A stretch of DNA of 64,000 nucleotides from Pelovirga terrestris (GTDB taxonomy: Bacteria; Desulfobacterota; Desulfuromonadia; Desulfuromonadales; Geopsychrobacteraceae): NCBI RefSeq assembly GCF_014773365.1, contig NZ_JACWUN010000014.1, forward strand, positions 1-64,000, given 5' to 3'. The notes below the pieces were generated by a model. The model saw only the letters and a list, made by a program, of their open reading frames with translations. It searched no databases and was not told the DNA's origin. Positions 44,836 through 53,653 of this stretch are shown here, piece by piece (the first letter of the stretch is position 1; each line of letters starts with the position of its first letter). The translations under genes and the position numbers were made by a program.

Positions 44836-45717
44836 TCACTCGCCAAGTTCCGACGCAAAAGGCACCAGCAGGATTTCGATGCGCCGGTTCTGGGCACGTC
44901 CCTGCGGGGTACTGTTATCGGCAACGGGTTGATACTCACTGAATCCGGCGGCGATCAGGCGGTTTCCGGGAATGTCGGCTTCCTGTTGGAGAAAGTGGAT
45001 AACACTGGTGGCGCGGGCGGTAGAAAGCTCCCAGTTGGTGGGAAATCGTTCCGCTAAGCGTGAACTGATCTGGACATTGTCCGTATGCCCGGCAATCTGC
45101 AGGGCACGATCAGGAAAGCGATGCAGGACATCTCCCAGGTTTTTCAACACCTTTTTCCCTTCTTCACGCAGTTGGGTGGCGCCCGAGTCAAAGAGAATCT
45201 GATTCAGCAGATTGACGGTCAACTTGCCTTCCAGGTTGGAAATGGTGAGTTCGCCGCGGGTGATTTCTTCTTCAAGGGCCTCAACCAGTTCTTCATAAGT
45301 GTGTTTGATCTGAGCCAGTCGCGCTTCGCGCGCAACCCGTTCCTTGTCCAGAGCAATATTCAGCGCTTCCACTGTCGCCTGCAGTTCCTGGTTTTTATTC
45401 TGTAATGCATCGATACGCTGTTGATGAAGGGAAAGGTTTCCCTCCTGCCGTTCTTTTGTCGCAGTGGCAACCAGCAGTTCGCGTTGTAGTTGCGAATTCT
45501 CTTGTAAAACCTCTACCAGGCGCGAGTTGAGGGTTGCCAGGTCGGCTTGCAATATCTGTTTTTCCTGACGTAATTCAGTGGTTGTTGTGCTCAAGGTAGC
45601 AACATCTGCGGTGAGTAATTCGGTTTCGTTAACCTTTTGTTGATAGCTATTCTTGCTGACACAACCGACAGTTGATAACAACAGGCTGGCCAGCAAGAGA
45701 AATGTGTACGGTTTCAT
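44836..45717 (-). CDS. OmpA-family peptidoglycan-binding lipoprotein with coiled coil
   Basis: 293 residues. A lipoprotein signal ends at LLSTVGC (Cys about 19). A long coiled coil (about residues 30-170) follows, and then an OmpA/MotB domain with the peptidoglycan-binding pattern: LFDSGATQLREEGKKVL, IAGHTDNVQ, NWELSTARATSVIHFL and PQGRAQNRRIEI. The Asp and Arg that hold diaminopimelate are in these motifs. It would link an outer- or inner-membrane anchor to the wall. A coiled-coil stalk plus OmpA domain resembles motility- or envelope-associated proteins, with no partner nearby. Confidence 0.87.
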   Translation of the reverse strand: MKPYTFLLLASLLLSTVGCVSKNSYQQKVNETELLTADVATLSTTTTELRQEKQILQADLATLNSRLVEVLQENSQLQRELLVATATKERQEGNLSLHQQRIDALQNKNQELQATVEALNIALDKERVAREARLAQIKHTYEELVEALEEEITRGELTISNLEGKLTVNLLNQILFDSGATQLREEGKKVLKNLGDVLHRFPDRALQIAGHTDNVQISSRLAERFPTNWELSTARATSVIHFLQQEADIPGNRLIAAGFSEYQPVADNSTPQGRAQNRRIEILLVPFASELGE

Positions 45718-45856
45718 GTGTTGTTCCTCGCAAGAAGTGAGTCGACAGGATCGCTAAAAGTCCCTTATTTTTACCACAAGTAACGGAAATGTAAAGGAGA
45801 TTTGCCATCTAGTCGACCCTGTTTTAAGTTGCGATGGGTGATGTCAATATGCTATA

Positions 45857-45980
45857 GATGATGGCGTCGCAAAAACGCACCAACTGCTGCGTTGCTGCCA
45901 TTGTTTCACTGCTTCGACGTACGTATGTACGCCTCATTGTTCCACAATGACGCGCCTTGCATTTGGCGCTTTTTGCTTAT
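45857..45980. repeat. Second palindromic repeat element, about 120 bp
   Basis: Ends pair: GCAAAAACGC (45869-45878) with GCGCTTTTTGC (45966-45976). A central CGTAC-GTAT-GTACG palindrome (45918-45931) and a side hairpin CATTGT-tcc-ACAATG lie inside. From memory, repeats with ends like GCGTCGCAAAAA and a central ACGTACGT-like core occur in Desulfuromonadales genomes. Only one copy is in this window. It fills most of the 369-bp gap between the OmpA-like gene and nadC. Confidence 0.6.
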
Positions 45981-46086
45981 CCAGCTAAATTGATACTCTG
46001 TGCAAAAGCATCATAGATGGACCTCATTTCTTAAATAACGTCATTGGTTTCAAGGTTGTTGGCACCTTTTGGTGGAGATACATAGA

Positions 46087-46914
46087 ATGCACTTTGAGAT
46101 TGAACGAATAGTCCGCACCGCACTGCAGGAAGATATTGGTTTAGGCGATGTCACTTCCCTGGCTGTCGTTGCGGCCGAAACGACGGTACGCGCCGAGTTG
46201 GTGGCCAAGGAGGACTTTGTCGTTGCCGGCCTCGATGTCGCGGCAGCTGTTTTTCATCAACTGGACCCCGATCTTCGCTTTGAGAAGATTTTTATCGACG
46301 GTCAGAAGGTGAAAAGAGGGGATGTCCTTGCCTGGTTGAAAGGACCCGCCCTGACGTTGTTGCAAGGAGAGCGGGTCGCCTTGAACCTGCTGCAGCGCAT
46401 GTCCGGGATTGCCACTCTCACCGCACGGTTTGTCGCCGCGGTCGAGGGCACCGGTGCCGTTATTGTGGATACCCGCAAAACCGTCCCCGGCTTGCGCTTC
46501 CTTGATAAGTACGCAGTCCGTGCCGGCGGCGGGCGTAATCATCGTATCGGCTTGTTTGATGGCGTGCTGATCAAGGAAAACCATATTGCCGCTGTCGGCG
46601 GGATCGCTCAAGCGATTGCAGCGACCCGGGAAAAAGTGCCTCATGTCCTTAAAATAGAGGTCGAAACCCGTAACCTCGACGAAGTTCAACAGGCCCTTGA
46701 TGCCGGTGCCGATGTGATCATGCTCGACAACATGTCGAACACCGACATGGTGACTGCGGTAGCGTTGATTGGCGGCCGCGCCCTGACCGAGGCCTCTGGT
46801 GGTGTCAATCTGGAACGGGTTCGAGAAATTGCCGAAACCGGTGTCAATATCATTTCTGTCGGTGCGCTGACCCACTCGGTTACGGCGGCTGACATCTCCA
46901 TGCTGTTCAAGTGA
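46087..46914 (+). CDS. nadC: Nicotinate-nucleotide pyrophosphorylase (carboxylating)
   Basis: 275 residues. Converts quinolinate and PRPP to nicotinate mononucleotide in de novo NAD synthesis. Key features: ALQEDIGLGDVTSLAV at the N-terminus, the substrate-binding DTRKTVPGLRFLDKYAVRAGGGRNHRIGL block, VEVETRN-like IEVETRNLDE, MLDNMS, and EASGGVNLERV. ATG 46087 has GGAG 10 bases before it. The stop overlaps the birA GTG start, so nadC-birA-coaX forms a cofactor operon. Confidence 0.95.
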   Translation: MHFEIERIVRTALQEDIGLGDVTSLAVVAAETTVRAELVAKEDFVVAGLDVAAAVFHQLDPDLRFEKIFIDGQKVKRGDVLAWLKGPALTLLQGERVALNLLQRMSGIATLTARFVAAVEGTGAVIVDTRKTVPGLRFLDKYAVRAGGGRNHRIGLFDGVLIKENHIAAVGGIAQAIAATREKVPHVLKIEVETRNLDEVQQALDAGADVIMLDNMSNTDMVTAVALIGGRALTEASGGVNLERVREIAETGVNIISVGALTHSVTAADISMLFK

Positions 46915-47894
46915 TTCCGTCTGCCTTGTCTTCTCGTGATCGTATTTTGGCCTTGCTGCGCAGTCACCCTGACTGTTGGCTGTCAGGTGAAAAGATCAGT
47001 GCCGAGCTGCACCTGTCACGGGCCGCCATCTGGAAGCAGATGAGCGCCTTGCGGAGCCTGGGCGTGGCGATTGAAGCCCGCCACGCCAAAGGTTATCGAC
47101 TGCTTGAGCCTCCCGATCTGTTGTTTGATCGTGATATTGTCAGCGGACTTGATTGTCAAATCGTTGGTCGCTCCCTGCAAATTCTTCAGGCTGTTGATTC
47201 AACCAACCTGCAGTTGAAACGTCAGGCTGAAGCGGGGGCGGAAGAAGGTACCGTGCTGGTTGCTGATCAACAATTGGCCGGGCGGGGACGTCTGGGGCGG
47301 CAGTGGGCTTCGCCGGCCGGGGTCAATCTTTACTGCTCGGTTCTGCTGCGGCCGCTGATTCCGGTTCAACAGGCTCCGCAGTTGACGTTTCTTTCAGCTG
47401 TTGCCGTTGTCGATGTTCTTGAGGAGGTTGGCCACATCAGGGCGGAGGTGAAGTGGCCCAACGATATCCTGGTTGGCGGCGCCAAAATTGCCGGACTGCT
47501 CAATGAGATGAGTGCTGAAACCGAACAGATTAATTACGTTGTTCTTGGTCTTGGGGTGAATCTCAACATGACCACCGAACAGTTTCCGGCGAAACTCAAC
47601 TACCCGGCCACCTCCGTTTTGCTTGAAACCGGTCGGCCGGTTGTGCGGCGGATTTTTTTACGTGCGTTGCTTGAGCGGCTCGATTGCTATTATGCTGAGT
47701 TTCTCCGCCGAGGGTTCGCACCGATTCGTCAACGTTGGGAGCAACTGTGTCCGATCATCAATCGCCAGGTTACGGTCGACTCCGGTCCGATTGGGACGGT
47801 CGTGGGTCTGGAAGTGGATGGGGCCCTGCGCTTGCAATGCGCTTCCGGTGCGATCGAACGCATTGTGGCCGGCGATGTCCGCCTGGTCAACTGA
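46911..47894 (+). CDS. birA: Biotin-protein ligase and biotin repressor
   Basis: 327 residues. The N-terminal helix-turn-helix ([29 protein letters not shown]) precedes the ligase domain, with STNLQLKRQ, the biotinyl-AMP loop [20 protein letters not shown], and [18 protein letters not shown]. The protein should therefore both biotinylate acceptor proteins and repress biotin genes. The start is a GTG inside the nadC stop. The likely acceptor in this window is the carboxylase at 60266-63142, biotinylated at its EVMKM lysine. Confidence 0.95.
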   Translation: MIPSALSSRDRILALLRSHPDCWLSGEKISAELHLSRAAIWKQMSALRSLGVAIEARHAKGYRLLEPPDLLFDRDIVSGLDCQIVGRSLQILQAVDSTNLQLKRQAEAGAEEGTVLVADQQLAGRGRLGRQWASPAGVNLYCSVLLRPLIPVQQAPQLTFLSAVAVVDVLEEVGHIRAEVKWPNDILVGGAKIAGLLNEMSAETEQINYVVLGLGVNLNMTTEQFPAKLNYPATSVLLETGRPVVRRIFLRALLERLDCYYAEFLRRGFAPIRQRWEQLCPIINRQVTVDSGPIGTVVGLEVDGALRLQCASGAIERIVAGDVRLVN

Positions 47895-47919
47895 TCAACG
47901 TAAAAGGAAAATTGCTACC

Positions 47920-48687
47920 ATGCTGCTGGTCATCGATGTAGGTAACAGCAATACCGTATTGGGTGTATATCAGGATCAGAAGCTGATCTACGACTGGCGG
48001 GTTGCTACCGATAAGTATCGCACGGTGGATGAATATGCCATGCTCATGCGACAATTATTTCAGCTTGCTGGTATCAGTTTTTCTGACCTTTGCGATGTGA
48101 TTGTCTCAACCGTCGTCCCGTCCATGCAGAACACCGTCGAGGGGCTGTGTAAAAAATATTTTCAACTGGTTCCCTATCTGGTCGGGCCGGGAATGAAAAC
48201 CGGCATGCCGATCCATTATGATAACCCCCGGGAGGTCGGCGCTGATCGGATTGTTAACGCGGTTGCAGCCTATGACCAATCCCGCTGTGCCCTGATTGTG
48301 GTAGATTTCGGTACGGCCACCACCTTTGATGTGGTCTCAGCCGATGGCTGCTACCAGGGGGGGGCCATCGCTCCGGGGATCGGGATTTCTGCCGATGCGC
48401 TGTTTGAGCGCGCAAGCAAATTGCCCCGCGTTGATTTTTTACAGCCCGGGCAGATTGTCGCCAAGAATACCGTGAACAGCATTCAGGCGGGGATTTTTTT
48501 CGGCTATCTCGGACTGGTGGAAGGCATTGTCAGTCGCATGAAAGTCGAGATGTCGCAGTCGCCATTAGTTGTCGCCACGGGCGGGCTGGCAGCCCCCATT
48601 GCTGCGGCGACCCCTGTCATTGACCGGGTAGAACCTTATCTGACCCTTGAGGGGCTCCGTTTGTTATACGAGCGCAATAAAAAGTAG
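47920..48687 (+). CDS. coaX: Type III pantothenate kinase
   Basis: 255 residues. Phosphorylates pantothenate as the first step of coenzyme A synthesis. The acetate-kinase/hsp70-like fold is shown by the phosphate loop [17 protein letters not shown], the [13 protein letters not shown] substrate loop, and [13 protein letters not shown] (catalytic Asp). Type III enzymes are not inhibited by CoA and need a monovalent cation. AAAGGA lies before ATG 47920; longer in-frame readings into birA lack family similarity. Third gene of the nadC operon. Confidence 0.95.
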   Translation: MLLVIDVGNSNTVLGVYQDQKLIYDWRVATDKYRTVDEYAMLMRQLFQLAGISFSDLCDVIVSTVVPSMQNTVEGLCKKYFQLVPYLVGPGMKTGMPIHYDNPREVGADRIVNAVAAYDQSRCALIVVDFGTATTFDVVSADGCYQGGAIAPGIGISADALFERASKLPRVDFLQPGQIVAKNTVNSIQAGIFFGYLGLVEGIVSRMKVEMSQSPLVVATGGLAAPIAAATPVIDRVEPYLTLEGLRLLYERNKK

Positions 48688-48782
48688 CGGGCCACTAATC
48701 TTTCTGTGCTCCGGTTAAGCGACCCTACCCATGTGGGCAGAGACGTTTGCGGGGAGTGACTTTTCATGCAAAGGAGCGATTC

Positions 48783-50861
48783 ATGGAGAAGTACGACACG
48801 ACAAAGGTGAGAAATCTTGGCATTGTGGCGCATAATGGCGCAGGCAAAACCTCGCTGGTGGAGGCCATCATCTTCAATACCGGGATGACAGATAAACTGG
48901 GGAAGGTTGATCTGGGCACCTCGTCCATGGATTTTGAAGAAGAAGAAATTAAACGCAAGTCGACCCTGAGCGCGAGCCTGAACCATTGTCGCTGGAATGA
49001 TTACAACCTGAATATTGTTGATACCCCCGGGGTCAGCAATTTTCTCCACGACACACGACGTTGCCTGCGGGTTCTTGGCGGAGCGGTGGTTATTGTTTCG
49101 GCGATATCCGGGACCAAGGCCCAGACCAAAAGAATCTGGGAGTGGTGCGACGCTTTTGAGGTGCCGCGCATTGCCTTTGTCAACAAAATGGATAAAGAGC
49201 GGGCAGATTTTCTCAAAGCCGTTGATGATATGGAAAAATCCCTCGGTGCCCGGGCGGTTGTCGTAACCCAGCCGATTGGTGCTGAAGAAAATTTCAAGGG
49301 AATTATCGATCTGGTGCGGATGAAGGCGCGGGTCTATACCTTTGACGAAACCGGTAAGTATGATGAAATCGACATTCCCGAGGAGTACCTGAAAGAAGCT
49401 ACGCGTCTGCGTGAGCAACTGGTCGAAGCGGTTGCGGAGGCCGACGACGAGTTGATGGAAAAATATCTTGAAGGGGAAACCCTGTCGCAGGAGGATATCT
49501 TGCAAGGGTTGCGTGAAGGCACCTTGACCGGTGTTTTTACCCCGGTATTCTGCGGCAGTGCGACCGCCAATATCGGTGTGCGGCAACTGCTCGATTATGT
49601 GGTTGCCTGCCTGCCATCCCCGATCGACAAGGGGATTCAGATCGGATTCAAGCCTAACACCGACGAACCGGTGGAGCGCAAGCCGAGTCCCGACGATCCC
49701 TTCTCCGCCATGGTGTTCAAGACCATTAATGACCCCTATGCCGGTAAATTGACCCTGATGCGCTTGTATTCAGGCACCTTGACGGCTGATACGGTTGTGT
49801 TAAATCCGAATAAGGATGAAAAAGAGCGCATCAGCCACATTTACAAAATGGAAGGGAAAAAACAGACCCCCATCGAGGTCGCTGCCGCCGGTGATATTAT
49901 CGCAGTCCCCAAACTGAAAGTAACGGGTACCGGAGACACCCTCTGTGACCTGAAAGACCCGATCATGTTCGAACCACTGGTGCCCCTCAAGCCGGTTATC
50001 TCTTTCGCCCTCGAAGGTCGGAACAAAGGGGACGAAGACAAGATCTATACCGGATTGCAGCGCCTGATGGAAGAAGACCCAACCTTGACCGTAACCCGCG
50101 ATGATGACACCAAGGAGATGGTGCTCTCAGGTATGGGGCAGATCCATCTGGAGGTTGCAGTGGAGCGCCTCAAGCGTAAGTACGGCGCTGATGTTATCCT
50201 CAAGGAGCCTAAGGTGCCGTATCGTGAGACCATTCGCGTCTCCACCCAGGTTCAGGGAAAATACAAGAAACAGTCCGGTGGTCGCGGTCAGTACGGTGAT
50301 GTCTGGATTGAAGTCAAACCCCTCCCGCGTGGCAGCGGCTACGAATTCGTCGACAAGGTTGTCGGTGGTGTTGTGCCGCGTAACTACATTCCGGCGGTTG
50401 ATAAGGGGATTATTGAGGCGATGAAAACCGGTCCATTGACCAAGAATCAGGTGGTTGACGTTCAGGTCAGTCTCTATGATGGTTCTCATCACTCTGTCGA
50501 CTCATCGGAAATGGCCTTTAAGGTGGCCGGTTCCATGGCGTTCAAAAAAGCCATGGAACAGTGCAAGCCGGTGCTGCTCGAACCGATCATGGCAATGGAG
50601 ATAACCGTTCCTGATGACTGCATGGGGGATGTGATTGGCGATCTGAATTCGCGTCGCGGCAAGGTTGTCGGGGTTGAACCCCAAGCCAACAGCCAGACCA
50701 TCCGTGCTGAAGTGCCGATGGCTGAAGTATTGCGTTATGCGCCTGAGTTGCGCTCAATGACGTCTGACCGTGGTATGTTCACTATGGAATTCTGCAAGTA
50801 CGAAGAAGTGCCTTCCCATCAGACCGCCAAGATTCTTGAAGAACAAGCCAAAGAATCTTAA
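48783..50861 (+). CDS. Elongation factor G-like GTPase (EF-G paralogue)
   Basis: 692 residues with the five-domain EF-G plan: GTPase domain, domain II (DPFSAMVFKTINDPYAGKLTLMRLYSG), domain III/IV (KQSGGRGQYGDVWIEVKPL), and domain V. Its P-loop is AHNGAGKT rather than the AHIDAGKT of canonical EF-G. The G2 region reads KRKSTLSAS in place of the invariant GITI-type switch, while DTPG and NKMD are kept. This variant defines the EF-G-like group, whose role is not settled and which may not be the main translocase. It is not in a str operon. Start ATG 48783. A terminator hairpin follows. Confidence 0.88.
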   Translation: MEKYDTTKVRNLGIVAHNGAGKTSLVEAIIFNTGMTDKLGKVDLGTSSMDFEEEEIKRKSTLSASLNHCRWNDYNLNIVDTPGVSNFLHDTRRCLRVLGGAVVIVSAISGTKAQTKRIWEWCDAFEVPRIAFVNKMDKERADFLKAVDDMEKSLGARAVVVTQPIGAEENFKGIIDLVRMKARVYTFDETGKYDEIDIPEEYLKEATRLREQLVEAVAEADDELMEKYLEGETLSQEDILQGLREGTLTGVFTPVFCGSATANIGVRQLLDYVVACLPSPIDKGIQIGFKPNTDEPVERKPSPDDPFSAMVFKTINDPYAGKLTLMRLYSGTLTADTVVLNPNKDEKERISHIYKMEGKKQTPIEVAAAGDIIAVPKLKVTGTGDTLCDLKDPIMFEPLVPLKPVISFALEGRNKGDEDKIYTGLQRLMEEDPTLTVTRDDDTKEMVLSGMGQIHLEVAVERLKRKYGADVILKEPKVPYRETIRVSTQVQGKYKKQSGGRGQYGDVWIEVKPLPRGSGYEFVDKVVGGVVPRNYIPAVDKGIIEAMKTGPLTKNQVVDVQVSLYDGSHHSVDSSEMAFKVAGSMAFKKAMEQCKPVLLEPIMAMEITVPDDCMGDVIGDLNSRRGKVVGVEPQANSQTIRAEVPMAEVLRYAPELRSMTSDRGMFTMEFCKYEEVPSHQTAKILEEQAKES

Positions 50862-50867
50862 CCTGTA

Positions 50868-50905
50868 CGGCGGGGCAATCGACAGCTTTGCCCCGCCGTC
50901 AATTT
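50868..50905 (+). terminator. Terminator hairpin after the EF-G-like gene
   Basis: Perfect 11-bp stem CGGCGGGGCAA (50868-50878) / TTGCCCCGCCG (50888-50898), followed by TCAATTTT. A strong GC stem with a short, imperfect T-tract. Confidence 0.7.
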
Positions 50906-50921
50906 TCGCCGGAATCAAATA

Positions 50922-52007
50922 ATGACAGAGGAAAACCATCACAGCCGTGTTACACCGGATACGTCCAGCGGCGCATCAGAACCGCAGACTTCAGCCCATA
51001 AAAAAAGACTCGAAGATCTGCTGATCGATGATGATGCGCCCAAAACGACCTTCAGCGCGCTTGCCGATCAGGAAGTAACCAGCGGTAGCAGGGTTGGTGG
51101 TTCATTGGTTTGGCCCCTGGTGATCCTGGCTTTACTGATTATCGTAGTTGCCGGTGTTGTCGGTGGCTGGTACCAGTACGGCGATCTGTTAAGCGGTCAG
51201 TCCGGCAACCGACCGCAGGTTCGCGTTGAAAAACGGATGACCGCTCCCGAGCGCCCGCAACCCCTTGAAGGTGCCAAGCTAACAAGCACCGGCGCAACCC
51301 CGGAAGGAGTTGCCGAGGGACAGGATAGCGGCACATCAGCAAAACCGGTAATCGCTGATGCCGCCGCTGAAGAGGACGCTGTTAGGGGGATGGAGGAAGC
51401 CGTGGACGAGGTGGTTGCGGACGTAGCGGCCCACCTTGCTGTCGTCCCTGCTACTGTTATTGGTGGTACCAACGATAGTGACCCCAGCGTGGCAGCGGAG
51501 GTTGGCAGTGAGGCCCAGCCGCCACCTGCAACAGAGGCTCCGGTTGCAGCGGTAGCTGAGCCGGCTCATCGCGTGCTGGTTGGCCCGTTCATCAGTCAAC
51601 GAGATCTGGAGCGGGCCGCAGCACTGTTGCGAGAACGTGGTTTTGATCCGCAACAGGAGCGTGGCTCAGGCAGGGTCGATATGATCCGGCTGCTGGAGGG
51701 AATCTATCCCCTGGCCCAGGCTCAGATTCGTCTGGAAGAGCTGCACAAAGATTATTCTTCAGCGTTTTTACTTCCTGATGGCGACCGCTGGGCCCTCTAC
51801 ATCGGGTCTTTTTCCGATCGTGAACGCGCCCGCCGTCAGCAGCGTGAGCTCGCTGAGCGCGATATCCAGGTGGCGCAAGTGGATTCACAGCCGACCATCG
51901 AAGGTTCCGTGCTGGTTGTTGTGCGCAACGGACTCAAGGCAGCTGAAGAGGTCGTCGCGCAGGTCAATGCGAGTGGATTGCGCGCCCGTATCGAGGTCGA
52001 GCGCTGA
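50922..52007 (+). CDS. Membrane protein with C-terminal SPOR-like repeats
   Basis: 361 residues. An acidic cytoplasmic N-terminus of about 65 residues, one membrane helix (LVWPLVILALLIIVVAGVVGG), a low-complexity A/P/E/V linker, and then SPOR-like units: HRVLVGPFISQRDLERAAALLRERG and WALYIGSFSDRERARRQQREL with the following RDIQVAQV. SPOR domains bind denuded peptidoglycan at division sites. It may therefore be a septal protein in the manner of FtsN or DedD. It is followed after 12 bases by an unknown gene, probably cotranscribed. Confidence 0.75.
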   Translation: MTEENHHSRVTPDTSSGASEPQTSAHKKRLEDLLIDDDAPKTTFSALADQEVTSGSRVGGSLVWPLVILALLIIVVAGVVGGWYQYGDLLSGQSGNRPQVRVEKRMTAPERPQPLEGAKLTSTGATPEGVAEGQDSGTSAKPVIADAAAEEDAVRGMEEAVDEVVADVAAHLAVVPATVIGGTNDSDPSVAAEVGSEAQPPPATEAPVAAVAEPAHRVLVGPFISQRDLERAAALLRERGFDPQQERGSGRVDMIRLLEGIYPLAQAQIRLEELHKDYSSAFLLPDGDRWALYIGSFSDRERARRQQRELAERDIQVAQVDSQPTIEGSVLVVVRNGLKAAEEVVAQVNASGLRARIEVER

Positions 52008-52019
52008 TAGGTACTTTTT

Positions 52020-53051
52020 GTGAACCGCGAAGATAAAAGCGAAAAAGTTCAGATCAAGCTCCCCGCGGAAGTTGCAAAGATTATGAGCAAATGGGGCGGG
52101 CATAGTGTCCGTCTGGCTGCTGCCCGTGGAGCTCTGCCCATGTCCGGTTCGAATCTGGTCATGGTTCTTTTTGTTTTTTATAACGGCGAGAATCCGGAAC
52201 TTAAAGAAGAGGCCTTAAGTACCCTGCAGACCCTGCCGGCGAAAATTATTCTGGCTGCTCTGTCCCTGCCGGAACTCCATCCTGCGATTATCGACTTAAT
52301 CGTTCATCTGCGCTTTGAAGACGAGGCCGTCATGCAGGCGGTCTTGGTCCACCCGATGACCGGAATCAGAAGTCTGTTATTTATAGCTGAAAACAGTTCC
52401 GGTCAGGTCCTCGACATGTTGGCCGACAATGACAAGATTCTGCGCAAGTCCGACATCCTTCGCAAGGCAATCATCAATAATCCCAATACCGAAAAAGTAA
52501 CACGTTTGCGTCTGGGCTGGGTTGAACCACAGGAAAAAGCAGATCCGCCAGAGGAGAAAGAGATCGAAGCAGCGGCCGATGATAGTGATCAGGATCAGGC
52601 TGTAGCTGGTGCCGAGAACGAAGACAAGCTTGATGATGAATCACTGTCCAAGTACCAGCAACTGCAGGAAATGAGCGTTAATGAAAAAATAAAAATGGCT
52701 CTTACCGGTGATAAGGAGTGGCGTACCCTGCTGATCCGCGAGGCGAACAAGCAGATTAACACCGCAGTGCTGCGTAACCCGCGCATTACTGAGGCCGAAG
52801 CCATCGCCGTAGCCCTGAATCGCAGCAGCTCCGAAGAGCTGATCAGGATTATTCTGCTGAATCGTGATTGGGTGAAGCTGTATGATATGAAAAAGGCCCT
52901 GGTCTATCACCCCCGCACCCCGGTACAGCAGGCTATGAGGCTGATGTCTTTTTTGTCGGAGCGGGATATTAAAGAACTGGCTACCAGTCGCAATGTGACG
53001 CAACCGATCATCAATAATGCCAGGCGGATGCTATCCACGAAAAAGAGATAA
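52020..53051 (+). CDS. Uncharacterised helical-repeat protein
   Basis: 343 residues, GTG start, no signal peptide or membrane helix. Residues 50-165 and 225-335 look like HEAT-type helical repeats, with recurring asparagine-proline ends (e.g. NNPNTEKVTRL, LRNPRITEAEAIAVA, VYHPRTPVQQAMRL). An acidic linker (EEKEIEAAADDSDQDQ) separates the halves. The repeat style, in which N-P-x-x-x follows each helix pair, is familiar from uncharacterised deltaproteobacterial proteins. No function is assigned. Probably a protein-docking scaffold; it sits between the SPOR protein and mogA. Confidence 0.55.
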   Translation: MNREDKSEKVQIKLPAEVAKIMSKWGGHSVRLAAARGALPMSGSNLVMVLFVFYNGENPELKEEALSTLQTLPAKIILAALSLPELHPAIIDLIVHLRFEDEAVMQAVLVHPMTGIRSLLFIAENSSGQVLDMLADNDKILRKSDILRKAIINNPNTEKVTRLRLGWVEPQEKADPPEEKEIEAAADDSDQDQAVAGAENEDKLDDESLSKYQQLQEMSVNEKIKMALTGDKEWRTLLIREANKQINTAVLRNPRITEAEAIAVALNRSSSEELIRIILLNRDWVKLYDMKKALVYHPRTPVQQAMRLMSFLSERDIKELATSRNVTQPIINNARRMLSTKKR

Positions 53052-53074
53052 TCCCCTCGGCAGGGAGCAGTGTG

Positions 53075-53578
53075 ATGACTTTAGAGAAATTCAGGATCGG
53101 TATTCTTACCCTGTCTGATAAAGGCGCCCGTGGTGAGCGGATTGATGAGAGTGGACCACTGCTATCTCAGATGGTAGCCCCCTTGGGCGATGTGGTACGT
53201 TATCAGATCATTCCCGACGAAATGCAGACCCTGGCCCTGATGCTGACCCGCTGGGTCGATGACCTGGGCCTTGACCTGATTCTGACTACCGGCGGGACCG
53301 GGCTGAGCCCTCGCGACCAGACCCCCCAGGCGACCGCCTCGGTTCTTGATTATCAGATCCCCGGTATGGCTGAAGCGATGCGTGCCGCCAGTCTGGCCAA
53401 GACCCCTCATGCCATGTTGTCGCGGGCACTGGTCGGCGTGCGCAAGCAGAGTCTGATCATCAATCTGCCCGGCAGTCCCAAGGGGGCCTCAGAGAACTTT
53501 TCCGTATTGTTACCGGTATTGCCCCATGCCCTGGCGAAACTCAAAGGGGATCCAACCGATTGTGCGGTAACGCCATAG
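53075..53578 (+). CDS. mogA: Molybdopterin adenylyltransferase
   Basis: 167 residues of the MogA/MoaB fold: IGILTLSDKGARGERIDESGP, LILTTGGTGLSPRDQTPQAT (substrate loop), and INLPGSPKGASENF. It adenylates molybdopterin before molybdenum insertion. Spacing and the SPRDxTP loop agree with MogA more than MoaB, though the two are hard to separate without alignment. ATG 53075 follows GGGAG. It is 23 bases after the helical-repeat gene. Confidence 0.88.
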   Translation: MTLEKFRIGILTLSDKGARGERIDESGPLLSQMVAPLGDVVRYQIIPDEMQTLALMLTRWVDDLGLDLILTTGGTGLSPRDQTPQATASVLDYQIPGMAEAMRAASLAKTPHAMLSRALVGVRKQSLIINLPGSPKGASENFSVLLPVLPHALAKLKGDPTDCAVTP

Positions 53579-53653
53579 TTCCTTAGTTGTTCACCATTGG
53601 TGCCATAGCGCTGAGTAACCGGTGGTTTTGACGACCACAAAGGGATATCACCC

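Noticed and set aside
47623-47919. Upstream extension of coaX into birA
   Set aside because: The frame is open, but the sequence is a shadow of birA; the phosphate-loop start [12 protein letters not shown] at 47920 is the conserved beginning.
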